Origin: Treponema sp. UBA2869
GTDB taxonomy: Bacteria; Spirochaetota; Spirochaetia; Treponematales; Treponemataceae
Reading direction: 5' to 3'
Length of the DNA: 11,119 bases
NCBI GenBank assembly: GCA_002350445.1
Contig: DEEV01000022.1
Location: 18,423 to 29,541, forward strand
Part shown: positions 5,322 to 11,119 of the stretch, one piece after another
Layout of the letters: every line of letters starts with the position of its first letter
Position numbering within the stretch: position 1 is the stretch's first letter
Notes under the pieces: generated by a model
What the model saw: only the letters and a program-made list of their open reading frames with translations
What the model was told of the DNA's origin: nothing
Databases searched by the model: none
Program-made: the position numbers and the translations under genes

Positions 5322-6242
5322 ATGGAAAATCTTTACTACGACTACGTAATTATTGGCGGTGGGGCTGCGGGGCTTGCATCAGGACAGTACGCCGCAAGAA
5401 GCGGGCTAAAAACCGTAATCATAGAATCTACAGCAGACGGCGGACAGCTTATGCAGATTACAGAACTGGAAAACTATCCTGGAGTTTTTCCGCAGGTTTC
5501 CGGAGCAGATTTAATAGAAACACTTCACAAACAGGCAGAAAGCTTTGGAGTTTCCTTTGAATCAGCCGCAGTAACTTCCATAGACAAGCAGAACGATCAT
5601 TTTGTAACACAGACAAAAAATAAAACGTTCACATCAAAAGCACTTTTAATAGCAACGGGCGCAGTACATAGAAATCTTAATGTTCCGGGCGAAAAGGAAC
5701 TTGCCGGATGCGGCGTTTCTTACTGTGCGGTTTGCGACGGACCATTTTTCCGCAATAAAAAAATTGTTGTAGTTGGTGGCGGCGACAGTGCATGCTCTGA
5801 AGCAATCTATCTTTCAGGATTTTCAAAAGATGTAAAAATAATTCACCGAAGGGATACTTTCCGCGCACAGCAGGCAATTGTAGATAAAATGATTTCTGCG
5901 GGAATAGAACCAGTTTATAATTCGGTTGTAAAAAGCATAAACGGAAACCAGAAAGTTGAATCAATAACACTGGAAAACGTTCAGTCAAACGAAACACAAC
6001 AAATAGAATGCGATGCTGTGTTTATATTCGCAGGAATACTTCCTCAAACTGCTCTTGTAGAAATGCTTCCAAAAGATGAAGCAGGTTATATAAAAACCGA
6101 TGAAAATATGCAGACCGTTGTTCCCGGACTTTTTGCAGCCGGAGACGTGCGTTCAAAGCCTTTCAGGCAGGTTGTTACAGCAGTAAGCGACGGTGCAGTT
6201 GCGGCTCATTCAGCAGCTGAATTTATAAGAAATTCAAAATAA
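5322..6242 (+). CDS. trxB: Thioredoxin reductase (NADPH, FAD)
   Basis: This cytoplasmic flavoenzyme passes electrons from NADPH to thioredoxin, feeding peroxide defence and ribonucleotide reduction. The 306-residue protein is of the small bacterial type and normal length. The FAD Rossmann motif IGGGAAGLASG spans 11-21. The redox pair is in CAVC (135-138; E. coli has CATC), followed by DG. The NADPH motif VGGGDSACSEA is at 151-161 with HRRDTFRA (175-182), the basic residues that select NADPH. The second FAD motif is GLFAAGDV (269-276) with FRQVVTAVSDGAVAA (281-295). No key residue is missing. It is the first gene of a unit with the GH3 gene 10 bases downstream, read from an extended -10 promoter that places the transcript start on or next to the start codon. 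Confidence 0.96.
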   Translation: MENLYYDYVIIGGGAAGLASGQYAARSGLKTVIIESTADGGQLMQITELENYPGVFPQVSGADLIETLHKQAESFGVSFESAAVTSIDKQNDHFVTQTKNKTFTSKALLIATGAVHRNLNVPGEKELAGCGVSYCAVCDGPFFRNKKIVVVGGGDSACSEAIYLSGFSKDVKIIHRRDTFRAQQAIVDKMISAGIEPVYNSVVKSINGNQKVESITLENVQSNETQQIECDAVFIFAGILPQTALVEMLPKDEAGYIKTDENMQTVVPGLFAAGDVRSKPFRQVVTAVSDGAVAAHSAAEFIRNSK

Positions 6243-6252
6243 GAAAAACATT

Positions 6253-7935
6253 ATGACTTGCAGGATAAAACAAATTAAAACAAAAATCATTTCAACTTTC
6301 ATTTTACTATTTGCATGGCAGGCATTTGCGCAGAACGTTACATTCTGGTCGGACTATCCAAATGATGAACTGGCAAAAATCATAACAGAACAAATGACTG
6401 ATTCTGAACTGCTTTCTCAGACATTTATGTTCGGCTGGGCAGGCGCAGAACCTCCGGAACTTTTGTACCAGTGGGTTGACCGCGGACTCGGTAACGTAAA
6501 GGTTTTCGGCTGGAACACAGATGATATTCATCTTGTGGCAAAATCAATTTCGAGTCTTCAGAAAAGAGCAAACGACGGACGTTTTAAAATTCCGCTCTTT
6601 GTGGCAACAGACCAGGAAGGTGGCTGGATACGACACGTAAAAGGAGACACTTCAATTACACCGGGAAACATGGCAATTGGTGCGGCCGGCTACCCGGCAG
6701 ACTCGTGGAAAACAGCCTTTTACATTTGCCGCGAAATAAAGGCTCTTGGAATTAACATGAATTTTGCGCCGACAATAGACCTTTTTACCGACCACAATTC
6801 AACAATTATAGGAACAAGAGCTTTCAGCGACGACCCGGATAAATCAGGAATTCTGGGAGCAGCTTTTGCTTCTGGCTCTATGGCTGCGGGGGTAATCCCA
6901 ACAGTAAAACATTTTCCGGGACACGGAGACACAAACCTTGATTCTCACGGAAGACTTCCTGTTATAAACATAAGCTTTGACACTTTTAAAACACGCGAAC
7001 TTGTACCTTATTATTATCTTATAAAAGAAAATGTTCCGGCTGTAATGTCTGGACACCTAAGCTTTCCACAGATTGAACAAAGCGGAGTTCCAGCTTCACT
7101 TTCAAAATATTTTCTTACAGATTTACTCAGAAATCAGCTTGGATACAAAGGCATAATCATTACGGATGATATGACAATGGTTGGCGCAACTTCCTACGCA
7201 GGCTCTCTCTCTGAAGCATTCCGAATGGCACTGTCTGCAGGAAACGACATTATTCTTTCTTCAACAACGGCACGCTTAAACGAAACTTTATGGACAAAAA
7301 ATCTTGAATTAATGAGTTCAGATTCAACATTCCGCGAGCGCGTAAAAGATGCAGCGTACCGCGTAATAAAAGCAAAACTTGATTATTTTAAGAGCAGAAA
7401 TGCAGCTCCTCTTTATCCGGATCCGGCAACAATAGATAATTATATTCCAGACCGCGAAGGCGAAAAATTCTTTCTGGAACAGGCTTGCCGTTCAATTACA
7501 ATAGAAAAAAAAGGAAATATTCCTCTGACAGATTCAACAGACAAGAAAATTCTTTTACTGGGTTCAATGCAAAGCTTTTTTAACGAAGCAAAAAAACGTT
7601 TTAAGAATACAGGTGAATTCCGTTTTTCATACGAAATAGGACCTAACGAAACTCAATGGGTTTTAGACAATTTGCCGTCAACTGCAACAGGCTACGACAC
7701 AGTCATAATATGCGTGTCGAACGAAAATCATAAAAAAATTGCAGAACTTTTTAAAGGCAGCGGAAAGCAGGTTATTATTCTTGCAACAATGTCTCCAGTC
7801 CTTGCAGAAAGCCTTGACTGGGCAGACACAGTGCTTTTAGGCTACAGCTGGCGCTGTGATTATTCACTTTCGGCAATGGTTTCTGCAATTGCAGGCGAAT
7901 TTGAGCCGGAAGGAACAAAACCGTATAAAAACTAA
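6253..7935 (+). CDS. Secreted glycoside hydrolase family 3, beta-N-acetylhexosaminidase (NagZ-like)
   Basis: This exported GH3 enzyme probably removes terminal beta-linked N-acetylhexosamine from chitin- or peptidoglycan-derived sugars outside the cytoplasm. A signal peptide ends near residue 26 (QAFA before QNV). The TIM-barrel domain (about 35-385) has ATDQEGGWIRH (118-128), PTVKHFPGHGDTNLDSHGRL (216-235) and IITDDMTMVGA (302-312). KH(F/I)PGHG...DSH is the NagZ-type loop with acid/base His232, and a nucleophile Asp is in TDDM (305 or 306). Unlike the ~340-residue one-domain NagZ of proteobacteria, a second domain follows (about 410-545, beginning ACRSITIEKKGN), like the GH3 C-terminal sandwich. 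Total length is 560. It is co-transcribed with trxB, which looks coincidental. Its stop overlaps the stop of the opposing gene. Exact substrate is not visible. Confidence 0.9.
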   Translation: MTCRIKQIKTKIISTFILLFAWQAFAQNVTFWSDYPNDELAKIITEQMTDSELLSQTFMFGWAGAEPPELLYQWVDRGLGNVKVFGWNTDDIHLVAKSISSLQKRANDGRFKIPLFVATDQEGGWIRHVKGDTSITPGNMAIGAAGYPADSWKTAFYICREIKALGINMNFAPTIDLFTDHNSTIIGTRAFSDDPDKSGILGAAFASGSMAAGVIPTVKHFPGHGDTNLDSHGRLPVINISFDTFKTRELVPYYYLIKENVPAVMSGHLSFPQIEQSGVPASLSKYFLTDLLRNQLGYKGIIITDDMTMVGATSYAGSLSEAFRMALSAGNDIILSSTTARLNETLWTKNLELMSSDSTFRERVKDAAYRVIKAKLDYFKSRNAAPLYPDPATIDNYIPDREGEKFFLEQACRSITIEKKGNIPLTDSTDKKILLLGSMQSFFNEAKKRFKNTGEFRFSYEIGPNETQWVLDNLPSTATGYDTVIICVSNENHKKIAELFKGSGKQVIILATMSPVLAESLDWADTVLLGYSWRCDYSLSAMVSAIAGEFEPEGTKPYKN

Positions 7936-8615
7936 CTGAAATCTGGAATTTCGCGGATTTTGTTATATTTTGCATCGTAATTATGAGAATTCGGGCGTAT
8001 TCCCAAAATGCGCTCGTTCTCTGCCGTAAGCTGAAGCTTAATCATTTCCTTAAAAACAGTCATTAATGGTTCAGGATCAACAGCTTTGTTGCAAAGACCG
8101 GCAGTTTGCATTTCCTTAATAAAATAATAGCAGCATTCTATTGTAGAAATATATTCCGGGCGAGGTTCATGCTTAAACGTAAAAATTGAACGGTAAGTTC
8201 CACTAAACGAAACCCGCGGAAGCTTAAGCAAAAACGGATTATGTTCAATCATCTTCCGCGAACAAAACCAGGTCGCATCCAGAATCAAAACCAGCAGCGT
8301 CCGCGCGGCAATTTCTTCTTTAAAACCCTGCTTCTGCGCTGTCCATGCGTCTTCGCCCGGATACATTAATACAGGAAAATAATGGCTGTCGTTCAAAAGT
8401 TCATTAAGCCTTGCATGATTCGCAAAATCAAGCCCAACAAGAATTTCTGAATCTTTAAGACTTATGTGAGCAAGGTTTCCGGTTCCGGTGCGCTGCCGCT
8501 TTGCTTCTTTTGGATGCATAAGAAAAACAAATTTAATATTTGTATCAAGTTCCTTTGTAAAACGACACAGGCACGAATTCTGCGGCTTAAAACATTTGTA
8601 ACAGCGTTCACTCAT
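7932..8615 (-). CDS. DTW-domain tRNA-uridine aminocarboxypropyltransferase family protein
   Basis: DTW proteins (TapT in E. coli) move the 3-amino-3-carboxypropyl group of S-adenosylmethionine to uridine in tRNA, forming acp3U. The protein begins with a cysteine cluster, CYKC...CLC, and continues with FLMHPKEAKRQRTGTGNLAH. The family motif shows as LDATW, then RVSFSG and RPEYISTIECCYYF. I chose the ATG whose complement is 8613-8615 (227 residues, MSERCYKCF). An upstream ATG at 8642 would add nine residues (MRLICYTSF) but sits within TGTTATAAATG, which looks like an extended -10 box for this gene; neither ATG has a ribosome site. Its TAG stop overlaps the TAA of the convergent GH3 gene. The family is clear; the exact tRNA target is unknown. 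Confidence 0.87.
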   Translation of the reverse strand: MSERCYKCFKPQNSCLCRFTKELDTNIKFVFLMHPKEAKRQRTGTGNLAHISLKDSEILVGLDFANHARLNELLNDSHYFPVLMYPGEDAWTAQKQGFKEEIAARTLLVLILDATWFCSRKMIEHNPFLLKLPRVSFSGTYRSIFTFKHEPRPEYISTIECCYYFIKEMQTAGLCNKAVDPEPLMTVFKEMIKLQLTAENERILGIRPNSHNYDAKYNKIREIPDFS

Positions 8616-8699
8616 AAATGAAGTGTAACATATCAAACGCATTTATAACAGTTGCCTTGAAAAAGCCTCCCGTCATGCCTTATATAGTCACTTTTTTAA

Positions 8700-8727
8700 T
8701 TGAAATTAGTTTAAAAAACAGTAAAAT
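8700..8727 (+). promoter_or_regulatory. Candidate promoter of the acyl-CoA synthetase operon
   Basis: TTGAAA (8700-8705) and TAAAAT (8722-8727) are 16 bases apart, a good sigma-70-type pair. The expected start, about 8733-8735, falls on an ATG that opens a 14-codon reading frame ending at 8777, four bases before the main start codon. Confidence 0.5.
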
Positions 8728-8781
8728 GATATATGGAGGCGTGGGAAGTACTTAGAACGTTTCTTTTCACAAATTAAAAAT

Positions 8782-10488
8782 ATGAATTTAGCACATGACT
8801 ATTTAGTTGAGGACAGAGAGTTTAAAGATTACGATGATTTTGCCAAAAACTGTCGCTTAAAGGCTCCTGAAAATTTCAACTTTGCCTACGACATCATAGA
8901 TCGCTACGCACGCGAAGAACCAAATAAACGCGCTCTGGTATGGATTGACGATAACAGCGAAGAAGCTAAAGTTTTTTCTTTTGCAGATATTTCACGAGAA
9001 TCAAAACGAGCTGCATACTGGCTTGTTCAAAAAGGAATTAAAAAAGGCGACATGGTAATGCTTATGCTGCGCCGCCGCTACGAATGGTGGTTTCTGCTTC
9101 CAGCTCTTCACAGAATTGGTGCAGTTGCAATTGCCGCTTCTGATCAGCTTCTTAAATCAGATATTGAATACCGTACAAATGCGGCAGAAGTTAAAATGAT
9201 TATTTCTTATGATAATCCGCATGTTCAGGAAGAAATTGAAAAGGCTATGCCAAAATCACCAACAGTTAAGTATCTTGTAACAGTTGGACCAGACCGCAAA
9301 GGATGGGTAAGCTTCCACGAAGAATATGAAAAACTTGATCCAGAATTTCCACGTCCTGTTGGAGAAGCAGCAACTCACAATTCAGATCCAATGCTTATGT
9401 ACTTTACTTCGGGAACTTCCGGTTATCCAAAAATGGTTCTGCACGATTTTACATATCCAATCGGTCACATTATTACTGCTAAATACTGGCACTGCGTTGT
9501 AGATGACGGTCTTCACCTTACAATTGCAGAAACGGGCTGGGCAAAGGCAAGCTGGGGTAAAATTTACGGCCAGTGGATTTGCGGAACAGCTCAGTTTGTT
9601 TACGATATGAATATGCTTAAGCCAGATAAGATGCTCACTTTAATTTCAAAATACGGACTTACAACATTCTGTGCGCCTCCTACAGTTTACCGCTTCCTTG
9701 TTCGTCAGGATCTTTCAAAATATGATTTAAGCAAATGCCGGCGCTTTTCTACAGCCGGAGAAGCTTTGAACGGCGAAGTTTATGATAAGTGGCTCGAAAA
9801 AACAGGGAAGAAAATTTACGAAGGCTACGGTCAGTCTGAATCAGCAGTAATCTGCGGAAACTTTATGGAATTCTCAGAAGTAAAACCTGGTTCTATGGGA
9901 CGCCCTTCTCCAGCTTATCAAGTTGAAGTGTTAAATCCTAACGATAAACCGGTTCCAAACGGAGAACCTGGAGAACTTTGTATCCGCGTAGATAACGGAC
10001 ATCCGTTCGGATTGCTTACAGGTTACCACAAGGATATTGCACTTACAGCCGATGCATTTGACGGAGGATATTATCATACAGGTGATAATGTTTACCGCGA
10101 TGACGACGGCTATATCTGGTTTGTCGGACGAAAAGACGATATCATCAAATCTTCCGGCTACCGAATCAGTCCGTTTGAAGTTGAATCAATTTTGCAAAAG
10201 CATCCTGCTGTAATGGAATGCGCTGTAACCGGCGTAGAAGATCCAAAACGCGGACAGGCTGTAAAAGCAACTATTGTACTTGTTCACGAATTCCAGAACA
10301 AAGATCCAAAAGAAATGGAACTTGAAATTGCAACCTTTGCAAAAGAAAATACAGCAATGTATAAATGCCCTCGCATTTACGAATTTGTAAAGGAACTTCC
10401 AAAAACTATCAGCGGAAAAATTCGCCGTGTAGAAATTCGCGAAAAAGACAAAGGTAAAGACGCAAATAAAATCAAGCAAGATTTCTAA
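8782..10488 (+). CDS. AMP-forming acyl-CoA synthetase (medium-chain/acetyl-CoA synthetase family)
   Basis: This ligase activates a carboxylic acid with ATP and joins it to coenzyme A. The 568-residue protein shows the whole adenylate-forming core: phosphate loop TSGTSGYPK (209-217), A4 region ETGWAKASWG (250-259), STAGEALNGEVYD (323-335), YEGYGQSES (346-354), YHTGD (431-435), hinge GRKDDIIKSSGYRISPFEVE (449-468), and catalytic Lys546 in SGKIRR. These fit the ACSM/COG0365 branch; GYRISPFEVE and the length favour medium-chain or short-branched acids over acetate, but the substrate is not decided by sequence. It starts at an ATG without a ribosome site, with a short upstream frame ending four bases before. 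lptC follows after two bases, so activated acids may feed envelope lipids, though linkage is weak evidence. Confidence 0.92.
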   Translation: MNLAHDYLVEDREFKDYDDFAKNCRLKAPENFNFAYDIIDRYAREEPNKRALVWIDDNSEEAKVFSFADISRESKRAAYWLVQKGIKKGDMVMLMLRRRYEWWFLLPALHRIGAVAIAASDQLLKSDIEYRTNAAEVKMIISYDNPHVQEEIEKAMPKSPTVKYLVTVGPDRKGWVSFHEEYEKLDPEFPRPVGEAATHNSDPMLMYFTSGTSGYPKMVLHDFTYPIGHIITAKYWHCVVDDGLHLTIAETGWAKASWGKIYGQWICGTAQFVYDMNMLKPDKMLTLISKYGLTTFCAPPTVYRFLVRQDLSKYDLSKCRRFSTAGEALNGEVYDKWLEKTGKKIYEGYGQSESAVICGNFMEFSEVKPGSMGRPSPAYQVEVLNPNDKPVPNGEPGELCIRVDNGHPFGLLTGYHKDIALTADAFDGGYYHTGDNVYRDDDGYIWFVGRKDDIIKSSGYRISPFEVESILQKHPAVMECAVTGVEDPKRGQAVKATIVLVHEFQNKDPKEMELEIATFAKENTAMYKCPRIYEFVKELPKTISGKIRRVEIREKDKGKDANKIKQDF

Positions 10489-10490
10489 TA

Positions 10491-11087
10491 ATGAATAAAA
10501 AAAGCCTGTTTTATTCCGCCATTCCGATTTTTCTGTTATCGTCGTGTTCAATAAAATACGATGTGTTTAAAAATGCAGAAGAAGAGGTTCCGGAATTTGT
10601 TTTTGAAAACACAAAGCTTGTTCGCTATGAAAATAACGAACCTGTTCTTGAACTTAGCGCACAAACTTTGGAACAATACAAAAACAAGTCCGAAATTTAC
10701 GGGAAAAAAACAGGCTTTAAATCTTTTGAAGACGGCGAAGTAGACAACCAGGGCTCTTGTGATTATTTTTTTACAGACACAGACAAAGAACTTTATAAGC
10801 TGGCTGGGAATATTGAATTTCAGAATAAATCTGAAAACATGACCTTTTATGCAAACAAGCTTATGTGGGATTCTAAAACTGAACAGCTAACTGGCACAAA
10901 AAACGATTACGTAAGAATTCAAAAAGACGATGCAATTATTACAGGCAAAGGTTTTTCATCAAGCGGCATAAGCAAGAGCTTTGAATTTTCAGGCGAAGTT
11001 TCGGGTCAAATTGGAAAAGACAAAGATTCAGAAGAGCAATTGACTGAGGATGAAGCTGAAACAAAACTATCCGGAGGCGCAGAATGA
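10491..11087 (+). CDS. lptC: LptC-like lipoprotein of the lipopolysaccharide transport bridge
   Basis: LptC joins the inner-membrane Lpt ABC exporter to the periplasmic LptA bridge that carries lipopolysaccharide to the outer membrane. The 198-residue protein has a signal peptide (MNKKSLFYSAIPIF) and lipobox LSSC with C19, so it should be lipid-anchored rather than held by a helix as in E. coli. The body (about 35-165) is strand-rich with the OstA/LptC pattern: FENTKLVRYENNEPVLELSA, YFFTDTDKELYKLAGNIEF, ENMTFYANKLMWDSKTEQLT, KDDAIITGKGFS and SFEFSGEV. An acidic tail (175-190) follows. It begins two bases after the synthetase stop and ends in an ATGA overlap with a second exported gene preceded by GGAGG, which fits lptC-lptA order. 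Sequence identity in this family is low, so the call rests on pattern and context. Confidence 0.8.
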   Translation: MNKKSLFYSAIPIFLLSSCSIKYDVFKNAEEEVPEFVFENTKLVRYENNEPVLELSAQTLEQYKNKSEIYGKKTGFKSFEDGEVDNQGSCDYFFTDTDKELYKLAGNIEFQNKSENMTFYANKLMWDSKTEQLTGTKNDYVRIQKDDAIITGKGFSSSGISKSFEFSGEVSGQIGKDKDSEEQLTEDEAETKLSGGAE

Positions 11088-11119
11088 AAAAGATTTTGAT
11101 TTTTCTTGCGTTTCTTTCG
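11084..11119 (+). CDS. Start of an exported protein, probably LptA/OstA-like (cut by window end)
   Basis: Twelve codons are visible, MKKILIFLAFLS, the beginning of a signal peptide. The ATG overlaps the lptC stop (ATGA), and GGAGG (11073-11077) lies six bases upstream, so the start is well supported. LptA is inferred only from lptC being the preceding gene. Confidence 0.6.
   Translation, partial: MKKILIFLAFLS

Noticed and set aside
10186..10551. Minus-strand frame of 121 codons at the end of the synthetase
   Set aside because: It lies opposite the conserved C-terminal domain of the synthetase and reads as phenylalanine-rich low-complexity sequence, a typical shadow of an AAA/GAA-rich gene.

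Overview
The window looks like a chromosomal housekeeping stretch from a spirochaete, most likely a gut or rumen Treponema. The signs are moderately AT-rich DNA, GGAGG ribosome sites on only some genes, lipoproteins with loose lipoboxes (FLSC, LSSC), and an AMP-binding acyl-CoA synthetase directly followed by an LptC-like lipoprotein. The genus is an inference from protein style; no rRNA or marker comparison was possible.

Layout. Positions 1-131 hold the 3' part of a folded, probably non-coding RNA that may be related to HEARO/omega RNAs. It runs into the 3' end of adk (adenylate kinase, minus strand). Next, on the plus strand, comes a tight three-gene envelope operon: lemA, a membrane TPM-domain protein, and a secreted TPM/YgcG-like protein with a Gly/Ser-rich tail. 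A 165-bp gap built from three ~50-bp hairpin repeats leads to a zinc/manganese ABC transporter (ATPase and permease, no binding protein here) and a small Cys-Cys lipoprotein probably tied to metal uptake. The signal-peptide region of that lipoprotein is encoded by a GC-rich palindromic repeat. trxB follows from its own promoter, apparently leaderless, with a secreted two-domain GH3 beta-N-acetylhexosaminidase-like enzyme 10 nt behind it. A DTW-domain tRNA-modification gene converges from the minus strand, and its stop codon overlaps that of the GH3 gene. The last block, on the plus strand, is an acyl-CoA synthetase, lptC, and the first 12 codons of a likely lptA.

How the genes fit together. 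Several products act at the cell envelope: LemA/TPM proteins, metal import, sugar or peptidoglycan hydrolysis, and lipopolysaccharide-type transport. Nucleotide balance (Adk), redox (TrxB), tRNA modification (DTW) and acyl activation (ACS) are the cytoplasmic part. No complete mobile element, CRISPR array, tRNA or rRNA was seen. The most unusual items are the structured RNA at the left edge, the hairpin repeat array at 3017-3180, and the palindromic repeat used as coding sequence at 4729-4819.
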